Positions 16,033-26,869 of a stretch of 64,000 bases of DNA are shown here, in pieces. The translations under genes were made by a program, and so were the position numbers. Position 1 is the first letter of the stretch. Every line of letters begins with the position of its first letter. Source of the stretch: Corynebacterium sp. SCR221107 (lineage in GTDB: Bacteria; Actinomycetota; Actinomycetes; Mycobacteriales; Mycobacteriaceae); assembly GCF_027886475.1 (NCBI RefSeq), contig NZ_CP115670.1, positions 1,054,001 to 1,118,000 of the forward strand. Direction: 5' to 3'. Under the pieces are notes generated by a model. The model was not told the DNA's origin, made no database searches, and saw only the letters and a list, made by a program, of their open reading frames with translations.

Positions 16033-19000
16033 TGATGCTGGCAGGACTGGCAAAAGTTGCCGCCCAAGATCCTAAGATCAAGGGCGTCCTTGAGCATGTC
16101 GGCGAAGACAAACTTCACATCACGGCCATCGACCAGGCCCGACCATGGGTGCTCGCAGCCCTCGCGCAGCGCACCAAGGTTCTCGTGGTGACCGCCACCG
16201 GACGCGAGGCAGAAGACCTCACCGCCGAACTCAAGGCAGTTTTAGGGCAGAAGGTGGCATGGTTCCCGGCGTGGGAAACCCTTCCCCACGAACGGCTCAG
16301 CCCAGCGGCCGATATCGTCGGACACCGCAAGATGGTGCTCGACCATCTCGAATCGACCACCGTGGTGGTCACTGCGGCCCGTGGCATCGCCCAGCCCATT
16401 ATCGATATCCCGGCACCTGCGCTCGTGCTGGAGCAAGGGGTGGAATGGGACTTTAAGGAGCTTTCTGCCCACCTCGTGCATCTGGCCTACCAGCACGTCG
16501 ATCTCGTGGCCAAGCGCGGTGAATTCGCCACCCGCGGCGGCATCATCGATATCTTTCCCACCACCGCGGATTACCCAGTACGCGTGGAATTCTGGGGCGA
16601 CGAGGTCACCGAATTGCGAGCCTTTTCCGTCGCCGACCAGCGCGCGATCAACGACCTCGAGATCACAAGGCTAGAGGTCTACCCGGCGCGCGAGCTGCTG
16701 ATCACCGATGAGGTTGCCGCCCGCGCCGCAGAATTGGCGGTACAGCACGCAAGCCACCCCACACTGCAGGAGCTGCTGGGTAAGATCGCCGAGAAGATCC
16801 CCACCGATGGAATGGAAGCGCTCATCCCAGCGCTGGTTGACGCCCCCTATAAGACCCTGCCGGAAATCATGGGCGAAGGTACCCACGTTGTGGCCGTTGG
16901 CCCAGAAAAGATCCGCACCCGCATCGCCGACCTGCAAGCAACCGACGAAGAGTTCCTGCTTGCTGGATGGGAGGCGGCGGCGATGGGCGCCCAGGGTCCG
17001 GTGGCGAGCAAAGACCTCGATCTGTCCGCCTCCAGCTACCGCTCCTACGAATCCCTGGAGATCGGGACGATCAAGGTCGGTGCGCGGTGGTGGACGTTTG
17101 CCCCGCCCGGCATGTTCGAAGGCGACGAGGCAGACACCCTTCCCCTGGAATTCGACACGGCACCTGCCCCGCGGGGTGATCTGAAAAAGATCGACGAGCT
17201 CATGGCACTTTTGCTGGCGCACACCACCTCCGGCGGAAAAGCGGCGTTTATCGCCCCCGCCCAGGGAGCCATCAAACGCATGGTTGCCCGCTTTAAAGAG
17301 AAAGGTATCCCGGCCAAAGTGGCCACCCCGGCCTGGGAGCCCAGCCCCGGTGAGGTCACCCTCTACCAGGCCTTCAGTCACGCTGGCCTGATTTTCAAGA
17401 CCACGAATGCCCCGCTGGTGGTCATCACCGAAACTGACCTGACCGGCAACCGGGTGGGCGATATCGCGGGGGCGAAACGGCGTCCGGCCAAACGGCGCAA
17501 CCGCGTTGATCCACTCGCGTTGAAGACCGGCGATTTCGTGGTTCACGAAACGCACGGCATCGGCCGATTCCTCAAAATGACAGAGCGCACGATCACCACC
17601 GGCGACGAGACCTCGCGCCGGGAATACATCGTGCTCGAATACGCACCGAGCAAGCGCGGCCAGCCGGCCGACCAATTGTATGTTCCGATGGACTCCCTCG
17701 ACATGCTTTCGCGCTATGTTGGCGGCGAGAAGCCCACCTTGTCCAAGATGGGCGGCTCCGATTGGAAGAACACCAAGAAGAAAGCGCGCGCCGCCGTCCG
17801 GGAGATCGCCGGTGAGCTGGTGGAACTCTACGCCAAGCGGCAGGCAGCCCCAGGGCACGCCTTCGCCCCGGATAGCCCGTGGCAAAAGGAGATGGAAGAC
17901 AACTTCCCTTACGTTGAAACCGAAGATCAGATGCTTGCCATCGAGGCGGTCAAGGCTGACATGGAAAAGCCCGCCCCGATGGATCGTGTGGTCGTAGGCG
18001 ATGTCGGCTACGGCAAGACCGAGGTGGCCGTGCGCGCTGCTTTCAAGGCCGTCCAGGATGGCAAACAGGTGGCCGTCTTGGTGCCAACCACACTGCTCGC
18101 GCAGCAACACCTCGCCACCTTTGAGGAACGCATGGCAGGTTTCCCGGTCACCATCAAGGGGCTGTCGCGCTTTACCTCGCCGGCAGAGTCCAAAGAAATT
18201 CTCAAAGGTCTGGCCGACGGCACCGTTGACATCGTCATCGGCACGCACCGCCTGTTGCAGACCGGCGTCCAATGGAAAAACCTCGGCCTCGTGGTGGTCG
18301 ATGAGGAGCAGCGCTTTGGCGTGGAGCACAAAGAGCACATCAAGGCCATGCGTACCCATGTCGACGTCCTTACCATGTCCGCGACGCCGATTCCGCGCAC
18401 CCTGGAGATGTCCATGGCGGGTATCCGCGAAATGTCGACCATCCTTACCCCACCCCAGGATCGCCACCCGATCCTTACCTATGTGGGACCACAGGAAGAA
18501 AAGCAGATCGCGGCGGCGATTCGCCGTGAGTTGCTCCGCGACGGCCAGGTCTTCTACGTCCACAACAAGGTCTCCGACATTGAGAAGAAGGCTCGGGAAC
18601 TGCGCGAATTGGTGCCCGAGGCTCGAATCGTGGTCGCGCACGGTCAGATGAGCGAGGAGGTTCTTGAGCGCACGGTGCAAGGATTCTGGGATCGCGAATT
18701 CGACGTCCTTGTGTGCACCACCATCGTGGAAACTGGCCTCGATATCGCCAATGCGAACACCCTCATCGTCGAAAATGCCCATCACATGGGACTTAGCCAG
18801 CTGCACCAGCTGCGAGGGCGCGTCGGACGCTCCCGCGAGCGAGGCTACGCCTACTTCCTCTATCCCAAGGGGCAAACGCTCACGGAAGCGTCCTACGACA
18901 GGCTGGCCACCATTGCCCAGAACAACGATCTCGGCGCAGGCATGGCCGTGGCGATGAAGGACTTGGAGATGCGTGGCGCGGGTAACGTGCTCGGTGCCCA

Positions 19001-19655
19001 GCAATCCGGCCACATCGCAGGAGTCGGTTTTGACCTCTATGTCCGGCTGGTGGGGGAGGCCGTGGAAGCCTACCGCGCGCTCGCCGACGGCAAGCTCGTG
19101 GATGTCTCGGATAAGGGACCGAAGGAAATTAGAATCGACCTCCCCGTCGACGCACACATCCCAGAGTCCTACATCGCCGCCGAGCGATTGCGCTTGGAGG
19201 TCTACCGCAAGCTGGCCGCAGCCACGAATGAGACGGATCTCAGGCTTGCGGTGGAGGAGATGGAAGACCGCTACGGCCCAGTGCCCGTCGAGGTCTCCCG
19301 CCTGCTTTCCGTCGCCCGGCTGCGCCTCCAGGCCCGCCGCGCAGGGGTAGAAGACATCGGCGTTCAAGGCACCCGCATTAAGGTCCACCCAGTGGAACTG
19401 CCCGACTCGAAGCAGGTGCGTCTCAGGCGCATGTTCCCCGGGGCGAACTACCGCGCCGCTGCCAAGGCGGTGCAGCTTCCGTTTCCCAAAGCCGGACGAA
19501 ATATTACGGATCCAAAGCTGCGCGACGTGGAGCTTATTCAGTGGGCGGCCGACTTCCTTTCCACCATGTTTGACCTCGAGAGCGTCGATGTCACGGGTGG
19601 GGATAGCCGCGATGCTGGGAAACCCCGAAAGGTTATTTCCGCGCGGGAGGCTTAG
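16032..19655 (+). CDS. mfd: Transcription-repair coupling factor
   Basis: DNA translocase that removes stalled RNA polymerase and recruits UvrA. The 1207-residue protein has the UvrB-like N-terminal module (about 1-350), an RNA-polymerase-interacting CarD-like domain (about 490-555, [12 protein letters not shown]), a superfamily 2 helicase core with Walker [12 protein letters not shown] near residue 657 and DEEQ near 756, the TRG-type motif region around [14 protein letters not shown], and the C-terminal UvrA-inhibiting domain (about 1030-1160). Full length for the family. It starts from an ATG overlapping the upstream tetR stop. Confidence 0.96.
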   Translation: MMLAGLAKVAAQDPKIKGVLEHVGEDKLHITAIDQARPWVLAALAQRTKVLVVTATGREAEDLTAELKAVLGQKVAWFPAWETLPHERLSPAADIVGHRKMVLDHLESTTVVVTAARGIAQPIIDIPAPALVLEQGVEWDFKELSAHLVHLAYQHVDLVAKRGEFATRGGIIDIFPTTADYPVRVEFWGDEVTELRAFSVADQRAINDLEITRLEVYPARELLITDEVAARAAELAVQHASHPTLQELLGKIAEKIPTDGMEALIPALVDAPYKTLPEIMGEGTHVVAVGPEKIRTRIADLQATDEEFLLAGWEAAAMGAQGPVASKDLDLSASSYRSYESLEIGTIKVGARWWTFAPPGMFEGDEADTLPLEFDTAPAPRGDLKKIDELMALLLAHTTSGGKAAFIAPAQGAIKRMVARFKEKGIPAKVATPAWEPSPGEVTLYQAFSHAGLIFKTTNAPLVVITETDLTGNRVGDIAGAKRRPAKRRNRVDPLALKTGDFVVHETHGIGRFLKMTERTITTGDETSRREYIVLEYAPSKRGQPADQLYVPMDSLDMLSRYVGGEKPTLSKMGGSDWKNTKKKARAAVREIAGELVELYAKRQAAPGHAFAPDSPWQKEMEDNFPYVETEDQMLAIEAVKADMEKPAPMDRVVVGDVGYGKTEVAVRAAFKAVQDGKQVAVLVPTTLLAQQHLATFEERMAGFPVTIKGLSRFTSPAESKEILKGLADGTVDIVIGTHRLLQTGVQWKNLGLVVVDEEQRFGVEHKEHIKAMRTHVDVLTMSATPIPRTLEMSMAGIREMSTILTPPQDRHPILTYVGPQEEKQIAAAIRRELLRDGQVFYVHNKVSDIEKKARELRELVPEARIVVAHGQMSEEVLERTVQGFWDREFDVLVCTTIVETGLDIANANTLIVENAHHMGLSQLHQLRGRVGRSRERGYAYFLYPKGQTLTEASYDRLATIAQNNDLGAGMAVAMKDLEMRGAGNVLGAQQSGHIAGVGFDLYVRLVGEAVEAYRALADGKLVDVSDKGPKEIRIDLPVDAHIPESYIAAERLRLEVYRKLAAATNETDLRLAVEEMEDRYGPVPVEVSRLLSVARLRLQARRAGVEDIGVQGTRIKVHPVELPDSKQVRLRRMFPGANYRAAAKAVQLPFPKAGRNITDPKLRDVELIQWAADFLSTMFDLESVDVTGGDSRDAGKPRKVISAREA

Positions 19656-19688
19656 GCAACTTGGGAGCAAAACATTATTATTGTCGGC

Positions 19689-20288
19689 ATGATTGTTCTG
19701 CTCCTTGATCCTCGGTGGCCCACCATGATTCCGTTCACGTTGCTTTCCCAGCTTCGTGGGCGGGTGGACTTCACGGATGAGGTTCCGGTTCAAGTGCGGT
19801 GGAACTTAGGCGATGTTATCGGCTCGGCTGGCAACCATGCCCAGCCGCTTCTCGTGAGCACCAACCGCTTCGATCCCAAAGTTGTGGCAGCCCTCGATGC
19901 GGGAGCAGAGCTGTTGGAGGTGCCCAGCCGCAGCGAGGGGATTGCCCAAGCGCAGGCGGTGATGCATCGGGCATTAAAGGTGGGCGAGTGGGAGCAATCC
20001 CAAACCCATGCCTCGCTTCTGGAGTACCTGCATGAAGAGGTGGCAGAGTTCGAGGAGGCGGTATCATCCGGTAACCCCGCAGAGATGAAAGATGAGCTGG
20101 GGGATCTGCTGTTGCAAGTGCTTTTCCACGCGGAGCTTGCCGCGCGCCGGGGTGAGTTTGACTTCAACGATGTGGCGGCCAGCTTCGTGGCGAAGCTGGC
20201 CAAGCGTGCCCCCTATCTGTTCGATGGCACCAACGACATCGTGCCGCTCGAGGAACAGGAGCGTCTGTGGGAGTTGGGCAAGAAGTAG
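19689..20288 (+). CDS. mazG: MazG-family nucleoside triphosphate pyrophosphohydrolase
   Basis: A 199-residue protein whose C-terminal half (about 100-195) is a MazG domain: the metal-binding helix EEVAEFEEAV (EExxE) and then KDELGDLLLQVLFHA (ExxD) are both present. It hydrolyses NTPs, probably including damaged ones, to monophosphates. The N-terminal 95 residues lack a second MazG motif, as in actinobacterial forms. It follows mfd by 33 bp, and mycobacteria keep the same mfd-mazG-eno neighbourhood. Confidence 0.88.
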   Translation: MIVLLLDPRWPTMIPFTLLSQLRGRVDFTDEVPVQVRWNLGDVIGSAGNHAQPLLVSTNRFDPKVVAALDAGAELLEVPSRSEGIAQAQAVMHRALKVGEWEQSQTHASLLEYLHEEVAEFEEAVSSGNPAEMKDELGDLLLQVLFHAELAARRGEFDFNDVAASFVAKLAKRAPYLFDGTNDIVPLEEQERLWELGKK

Positions 20289-20424
20289 CCCCACTCCTTT
20301 CGCGGGATGGCACGAGGCTCACCACGTTCGGCACTGCCGTTTGATTTTGAGTACGTGAGGTATGCCGCTTTTGCATTTAGTAGCAGGTCTTTGGGCCGTT
20401 TATTGAGGGGTTCTTGCAGTCTTT

Positions 20425-21201
20425 ATGACCAATCGTTTTGTGGGTAGCATCGTCGGCATTGTTGCGGCGTTTGTCGTAGTCGTCGCGCTCGTCGGCTGGG
20501 CTTTGTCCTTCATGGAAGGCCCCATTCGCTCTTTGCAGCCGGTGCCTACCGACGTTCCCCCGGCCCGCGGGACAGCCGTGCTGCCCATCGATATTCACGC
20601 TGCGGGCAGGACCGCAGATCAGCTCACCGAATGGGCCGCCCCAATTGCCGAGGAGACGGGGATTCCGGCGGCTGCGCTGCGTGCCTATGCCAACGCTGAA
20701 CTCATCGCTGCCGAGAGCTGGCCGGAGTGCCACATTTATTGGAACACCTTGGCCGGGATTGGCTATGTGGAGACTCACCACGGCACCTATTCGGGTGAGC
20801 TGTTTTCTACTCGTTCGATCGATGCGGACGGGTATGTGCTTCCGGCGATTATCGGTCCGCAGCTCAACGGCACCGGTGGTTTTGCGGAGATTAGGGATAC
20901 CGACGGTGGACGTCTCGACGGGGATACCGAGTTCGACCGGGCGGTAGGTCCGATGCAGTTTATCCCGGAGTCGTGGGCTCGCTTTGGCCGCGACGCGAAC
21001 GGCGATAGTGTTGCCGATCCCAATCAGATTGATGATGCAGCAATTTCCGCCGCCAACTTGCTGTGCTCGGGCGGACGCGATTTAGCCACCCCCGAGGGAT
21101 GGGCGAGCGCGATTCGCTCCTACAACATGTCCGATAAGTACCTCACCGACGTTCGCGACACCGCCGCAAGCTATGCTCTGAGCCAACCGACGACTCAATA
21201 G
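20425..21201 (+). CDS. Secreted/membrane-anchored lytic transglycosylase (MltB-like SLT domain)
   Basis: A 258-residue protein with one N-terminal hydrophobic segment (about 9-29) acting as a signal anchor, then an extracytoplasmic lytic murein transglycosylase fold. The catalytic Glu is probably Glu116 in GIGYVETHHGTY; GPMQFIPESWARFG and DDAAISAANLLCSGGRDL are typical of the MltB/SLT_2 group. It would cleave peptidoglycan glycan strands. It lies between mazG and eno, as in related actinobacteria. Confidence 0.88.
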   Translation: MTNRFVGSIVGIVAAFVVVVALVGWALSFMEGPIRSLQPVPTDVPPARGTAVLPIDIHAAGRTADQLTEWAAPIAEETGIPAAALRAYANAELIAAESWPECHIYWNTLAGIGYVETHHGTYSGELFSTRSIDADGYVLPAIIGPQLNGTGGFAEIRDTDGGRLDGDTEFDRAVGPMQFIPESWARFGRDANGDSVADPNQIDDAAISAANLLCSGGRDLATPEGWASAIRSYNMSDKYLTDVRDTAASYALSQPTTQ

Positions 21202-22952
<1,751 letters not shown>

Positions 22953-23011
22953 TGCGCATGCTTGGTTGCAGCCTCGGCGTTGTAGCCAGATGAGCTAATC
23001 AATTGGAAAAG

Positions 23012-23053
23012 AAAGGCTTCCCACCCTCGTCAATGAGGGTGGGAAGCCTTTTT
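23012..23053 (+). terminator. Terminator after eno
   Basis: Perfect 17-bp stem (AAAGGCTTCCCACCCTC and complement) with a 6-base loop, then TTTTTCTGG. Only 22 bp separate it from the next start codon. Confidence 0.9.
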
Positions 23054-23075
23054 CTGGGTGTAGAGTAAGAAGCCT

Positions 23076-23597
23076 ATGGCAAAGAAATCCGTACCTGTTG
23101 CTAACCGCACGCTTGCGCAGTCAAGCATGCGTGTTGCCGTTCCTCGCGTGCGCATGGACGCCCGCGAGCTGTTAGTGGTGGTCGTCGTTTTGGCCGTGGT
23201 CATTGCCATCGTGGGTACCCCTTTGCGTAACTATCTTCAGCAGCGATCCGAAATCGAACGCCTGAGCGCCTCCATTGCCGCAAAGCAAGAGGAGAAGCAA
23301 AGGCTCCAAACTGAGATCGAGAAGTACTCGTCTGAAGATTACATTCGGGAGCAGGCGCGTCAGCGTCTCGGCGTCATCGCCCAGGGCGAGGTTGCCTACC
23401 GTGTCATGGGGGAGGGGATTGATCCCGCGGGCGCGGACGATCAGGCTGGCGCCGATTCCTCCTCGCGCCCCTGGTATGAGTTGCTCTGGGACTCAGTATC
23501 TGTAGAACCAAAACAAGAAGTAGAAATGCCGGGTGCGGACTCGGGGGAGAACCTGCCCATTGTGCCCACCGAAGCGGCGGAGCAGCCCGCTCAGTAA
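23076..23597 (+). CDS. Septum formation initiator family protein (FtsB/DivIC-like)
   Basis: A 173-residue bitopic membrane protein: about 28 cytoplasmic residues, one membrane helix (about 31-48), and a coiled coil (about 53-88) with SAEERL-type heptads followed by YIREQARQRLGVIAQGEVAYRV, the DivIC/FtsB signature. The C-terminal tail is acidic and disordered. Related proteins form the FtsQLB divisome complex. The eno-ftsB-DUF501-ppx order is conserved in actinobacteria. Confidence 0.88.
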   Translation: MAKKSVPVANRTLAQSSMRVAVPRVRMDARELLVVVVVLAVVIAIVGTPLRNYLQQRSEIERLSASIAAKQEEKQRLQTEIEKYSSEDYIREQARQRLGVIAQGEVAYRVMGEGIDPAGADDQAGADSSSRPWYELLWDSVSVEPKQEVEMPGADSGENLPIVPTEAAEQPAQ

Positions 23598-23750
23598 TCG
23601 CCTCAGTTTTAGAAGCGAACCAGGCGTGACGAATTCTCGTGGGTCATCTCCAACCCGGCCAGCCAATCTGAGCTGCTCTCGATCGTGATCTGCTGGGTAG
23701 ACAACCGGGGGAAAGCAACCCGATTGGCCTTTCGTGAGACAATGGTCAGC

Positions 23751-24317
23751 ATGAGTGTTTCGCAAGCAGACTTGGATGCCGTAGCGGCACAGTTGGGGCG
23801 AATGCCCCGGGGTGTCTTAGAAATTTCCTATCGCTGCCCAGATGGGGCCCCAGGTGCGGTCATGACCGCCCCCAAACTGGAGGACGGGACCCCATTCCCT
23901 ACGCTGTACTACCTGACGGATCCTCGTCTGACGGCGGAGGCCTCCCGGCTTGAGGTGGCCCACGTCATGAAGTGGATGACCGCCCGCCTAGAAGAAGATC
24001 AAGAGCTTGCCGCCGATTATCGCAAGGCCCACGAGTACTACCTAGCCAAGCGAAACGCCATTTTTGATCTGGGTACCGAGTTCTCTGGTGGCGGTATGCC
24101 GGATCGTGTCAAGTGTTTGCACGTTCTTATTGGATATGCGCTGTCGGAGGGGCCGCAGCATTTCCGTCTTGGTACCGAGGCGGTGGCGATGGCCGCGGAA
24201 CACGCCGGCCTACGGGGGACTGCCATCCCTCAAGACTGGCCCACGTGTGCTGAACTAGGGATCGACTTGAATGAGTTTGACTTCAGCCACGCCGAGGTGC
24301 CGGGAGGGGCCAAGTGA
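23751..24317 (+). CDS. DUF501 domain protein
   Basis: A 188-residue soluble protein of the conserved actinobacterial DUF501 family (Rv1025-like), function unknown. Recognised by GRMPRGVLEISYRCPDG, GTPFPTLYYLTDPRL and a C-terminal PDRVKCLHVLIGYALSEG, which holds a conserved Cys-His pair. Start ATG 23751 is chosen because the conserved block follows; another in-frame ATG lies at 23742. It overlaps the ppx start by 4 bp (GTGA), implying translational coupling and a link with phosphate or nucleotide turnover. Confidence 0.85.
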   Translation: MSVSQADLDAVAAQLGRMPRGVLEISYRCPDGAPGAVMTAPKLEDGTPFPTLYYLTDPRLTAEASRLEVAHVMKWMTARLEEDQELAADYRKAHEYYLAKRNAIFDLGTEFSGGGMPDRVKCLHVLIGYALSEGPQHFRLGTEAVAMAAEHAGLRGTAIPQDWPTCAELGIDLNEFDFSHAEVPGGAK

Positions 24318-25273
24318 CGAGGCTGGCGGCTGTCGATTGCGGCACCAATTCCATCCGACTGCTCATCGTGGAAGTCAGTGGACAAGAAATCCGTGAGATC
24401 GTGCGCACCATGAAGATCATTCGCCTAGGGCAGGGCGTGGATGCCACCGGACAGCTTGACCCGGCGGCTATTGAGCGCGCCCGCGTCGCGCTGCGCGAGT
24501 ACGTGGACAAGATGAAGCGCGAGTACGTTCAGGCCGTGCGGATGGTGGCAACCTCTGCCACTCGCGACGCCGAGAACAAGGATGACTTCTTTAATATGAC
24601 CGCGGAGCTATTGGGGGAGATCACCCCTGGCGCTCGGGCGGAGGTCATCTCCGGCGAGGAGGAGGCCGCACTTTCTTTCCAAGGAGCAGTCGCGGATCTG
24701 CCTGCGGCTGCCGGGCCATTTTGCGTCATCGATCTTGGCGGCGGCTCCACAGAGTTTGTTGTTGGCGAGTCTGATGGCACCCTCTTGGGGGCGCATTCGG
24801 CGCAGATGGGGTGCGTTCGCCTGACGGAGAGAATCATGCGCTCTGATCCGCCGACGCAGTCGGAGATTGAGATCGCCCAGGACTATGTCCGGGAGCGAAT
24901 CGGGGAAGTCGTCAAGATTGTTCCGGTGGAAAAGACACACACCTTTGTCGGCTGTGCTGGAACCTTTACCACCCTGGCGGCACTCGCCTTGGGCCTTGAG
25001 GCCTATGATGCACGCGCGATTCATGACTCCCGTTTGCGTTTTGAGGCCCTGAAGGTGCTGACCAATCAGCTCATTTCGGAGACCTCGACCCAGCGCGCGG
25101 CGCACCCAGTGATGCACCCTGGACGTGCCGATGTGATCGCCGGGGGCTCCGTCGTGGTCAATGGCATTATTGAGATGATTCAGCGGCACACGGATGCCAC
25201 CGATATCGTCATTTCCGAGAAGGACATTTTGGACGGAATTATCGCCGGTTTGGCCAAAGAGCTGGCCGCTTAG
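24314..25273 (+). CDS. ppx: Exopolyphosphatase / pppGpp phosphohydrolase family (Ppx/GppA)
   Basis: A 319-residue member of the sugar kinase/Hsp70/actin fold. The N-terminal phosphate-1 motif is AAVDCGTNSIRLLI, the central one is CVIDLGGGSTEFVVG, and GCAGTFTTLAALALGL follows. It hydrolyses polyphosphate and/or pppGpp; the short form (about 320 residues) matches Ppx2/Rv1026-type actinobacterial enzymes. It starts at GTG 24314, overlapping the DUF501 stop. tRNA-Leu follows 37 bp after the stop. Confidence 0.9.
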   Translation: MTRLAAVDCGTNSIRLLIVEVSGQEIREIVRTMKIIRLGQGVDATGQLDPAAIERARVALREYVDKMKREYVQAVRMVATSATRDAENKDDFFNMTAELLGEITPGARAEVISGEEEAALSFQGAVADLPAAAGPFCVIDLGGGSTEFVVGESDGTLLGAHSAQMGCVRLTERIMRSDPPTQSEIEIAQDYVRERIGEVVKIVPVEKTHTFVGCAGTFTTLAALALGLEAYDARAIHDSRLRFEALKVLTNQLISETSTQRAAHPVMHPGRADVIAGGSVVVNGIIEMIQRHTDATDIVISEKDILDGIIAGLAKELAA

Positions 25274-25310
25274 GTTTTCCAGGCGCCCATATACTAAAAT
25301 GGTGCGTCGG

Positions 25311-25387
25311 GCCCCTATAGCCCAATTGGCAGAGGCAGCGGACTTAAAATCCGCCAAGTGTGGGTTCGAGTCCCACTGGGGGCACCA
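25311..25387 (+). tRNA. tRNA-Leu (anticodon TAA), class I shape
   Basis: 77 nt with encoded CCA: acceptor GCCCCTA with TGGGGGC (one G-T pair), anticodon stem GCGGA with TCCGC around loop CTTAAAA (anticodon TAA, reading UUA/UUG), and T arm GTGGG with CCCAC around TTCGAGT. The variable loop is only 5 nt (CAAGT), whereas normal bacterial tRNA-Leu has a long variable arm. Identity by anticodon is clear; charging by LeuRS is not proven. Confidence 0.88.
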
Positions 25388-25389
25388 AA

Positions 25390-25436
25390 AGGCCAGGTAG
25401 GAGAGGTTTCAAACCTCGCTGCCTGGCCTATTTTTG
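25390..25436 (+). terminator. Terminator after tRNA-Leu
   Basis: Stem AGGCCAGG with CCTGGCCT enclosing a second stem GAGGTTT with AAACCTC, then ATTTTTGG. It begins 3 nt after the tRNA CCA end. Confidence 0.85.
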
Positions 25437-25909
25437 GCCCAGGTGTCCAAAAAGTGTCCACTTATGACGGAAGCGGGCTAAGTAGCACGATCTAAATTAT
25501 TGGGGCTATTGGACCACATGTGCGCTTTGGTTGACCGTCCGACTGGACATAGAAATGGGTTCCTAGCTCAGTCGATTGTCGATTCGTCTCATCCTTGGAA
25601 AGGCGCGCAAACTACAGCGTCCTCGCCTGGGTTCTCCTTTCTTCAATCCTCATTCTCAGGTTGGGGCGGGGAAACATTGGGCATGCCCCCGTGGCGGGCG
25701 GCGATGCGATACCGGCAAGGCCGTGCACACTGGGGAAACCGCACGGGGCGGGAGCCTTGGGCGTCGGTAAGCAAAACCAGTGCAAGTTCACAGGCTATTT
25801 CCAGCAAAGGGCGATGTAGCTTGCAGCGTGCGCTTTTAGTATCGGTTCCTAGAAACCTGTTCCATGAGAATCACTTTCTAGCAGACCTAGAAGATCTAGA
25901 AGAAGGGAA
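25437..25909. other. Gene-poor stretch after tRNA-Leu
   Basis: No gene I can name. One open frame, 25595-25819 (+), has coding-like third positions and would give 74 residues beginning with a hydrophobic stretch (VLAWVLLSSILILRLG) and ending with two Cys, but it has only a TTG start and no ribosome-binding site; it may be a remnant or an unannotated small secreted protein. Near 25445-25460 there is a short direct repeat of GTCCA around an A run. The promoter of the next small gene must lie near 25800-25890. Confidence 0.35.
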
Positions 25910-25915
25910 ATGCGC

Positions 25916-26110
25916 ATGATCACAACCTCAAAACGCACCACCGACAACGTGTACGAACTCCTTCCGCTTGACCCATATAGCGCAGCAACTTACACCTATG
26001 CCCGTCAGCCCTCCGATGGTGTGCTTCCGGCGGGCGTTACCAACCTCAAGCCCTTCGGGGATCCTGTCCCGATCCATATCGGTACTAGGGGGCACAAGAG
26101 GTCTTTTTAA
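25916..26110 (+). CDS. Small hypothetical protein (64 aa) upstream of the YceI gene
   Basis: Not recognised. The product is hydrophilic and Pro/Tyr-rich in the middle (YELLPLDPYSAATYTYARQ), with no signal or membrane segment, and it resembles a folded or extended short regulator only loosely. GAAGGG lies 8 bases before ATG 25916; an ATG at 25910 is too close to it. Its stop is 3 bp before the YceI start, so they probably form one operon, which supports it being real. Confidence 0.55.
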   Translation: MITTSKRTTDNVYELLPLDPYSAATYTYARQPSDGVLPAGVTNLKPFGDPVPIHIGTRGHKRSF

Positions 26111-26113
26111 CTA

Positions 26114-26800
26114 ATGGGTACGAAGCGCAGATGTGTGGCGGCGATAGGAGTAGTCGTAATTGCCGCCGCTTCGGCATGCGTGGGCTGGGCTTTCAATCAG
26201 CCCTCGGCTGACTCCAGTGTCGAGGACCTCCTGCAGGACCGGATTACCTACTTTGACGTCGACGATATTGACGGAATCTGGTCGGTCGGGAGCGGGTCTT
26301 TTGCAGGTTATGCGGTTGATGAAACGCTGCGCGGGCTCAACGCCACCGTGCGTGGGCGTACCGATTCGGTCAGTGGCCAGATCGACATCACCGATGCGCA
26401 CCTCGTAAGTGCGACGATCGAGTGCAATCTTGCCGACGTCCATTCCAACCTGAAGGTTCGAGATGACTACTTTAGCCACGACGTCATCGACACTGAGGCA
26501 TATCCCACCGCGACATTCCGGACGAATGAACCCGTCGATCTCGGTGAATTGCTCGAAGACACGTCTGCTGAAATGGATCAAAATGCCTTGGAAGTGGTCA
26601 TCCCCGGCGAAGTTGAGCTCAATGGCAAGGTCGTAGCGGCAGAGGCGAATGCGGAAACAGTGGTGACCCCTCACGGTATTCAGGTCAACGGCAGTGTTCC
26701 TTTGGTGTGGAGTGACTTCGGCGTGACCCCTCCAGAAACCGACATCGTATCCGTTGCCGATAGCGGCACATTGGAGTTCCTGCTTCTTTTGAACCGCTAG
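26114..26800 (+). CDS. YceI-family protein, probably exported
   Basis: A 228-residue protein with an N-terminal hydrophobic signal or anchor (about 8-26) and a YceI lipocalin-like beta-barrel domain (about 50-225): GIWSVGSGSFAGYAV at its start, DSVSGQIDI, the conserved VRDDYFSHDVIDTEAYPTATFRT block and ELNGKV. YceI proteins bind isoprenoids or amphiphiles outside the cytoplasm. A cysteine at position 22 (ASACVG) could be a lipobox, making it a lipoprotein. It is last gene of a pair with the 64-residue ORF, directly before ripA. Confidence 0.85.
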   Translation: MGTKRRCVAAIGVVVIAAASACVGWAFNQPSADSSVEDLLQDRITYFDVDDIDGIWSVGSGSFAGYAVDETLRGLNATVRGRTDSVSGQIDITDAHLVSATIECNLADVHSNLKVRDDYFSHDVIDTEAYPTATFRTNEPVDLGELLEDTSAEMDQNALEVVIPGEVELNGKVVAAEANAETVVTPHGIQVNGSVPLVWSDFGVTPPETDIVSVADSGTLEFLLLLNR

Positions 26801-26815
26801 GTTTTGCTATATTAG
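26797..26815. promoter_or_regulatory. Weak DtxR-like site upstream of ripA
   Basis: Matches 12 of 19 positions of the DtxR consensus, including AGGTT and GCTA with the correct spacing. It overlaps the YceI stop codon and a possible -10 (TATATT at 26808-26813), 54 bp before the ripA ATG. Just downstream is a perfect palindrome, CAACA-TTAG-TGTTG, at 26817-26830. ripA is a known DtxR target in C. glutamicum, which makes this weak site plausible. Confidence 0.45.
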
Positions 26816-26869
26816 GCAACATTAGTGTTGTTTAAATAGATTGAGCTGTGTGAAGCCGGAGGAATTTCC

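Noticed and set aside
16671..19793. 1040-residue minus-strand open frame
   Set aside because: Antisense shadow of mfd, His- and Arg-rich composition typical of the reverse strand of a GC-rich gene.
25440..25460. Phage attachment site after tRNA-Leu
   Set aside because: The GTCCA repeat is too short, no copy of the tRNA 3' end is found downstream, and no integrase is present.
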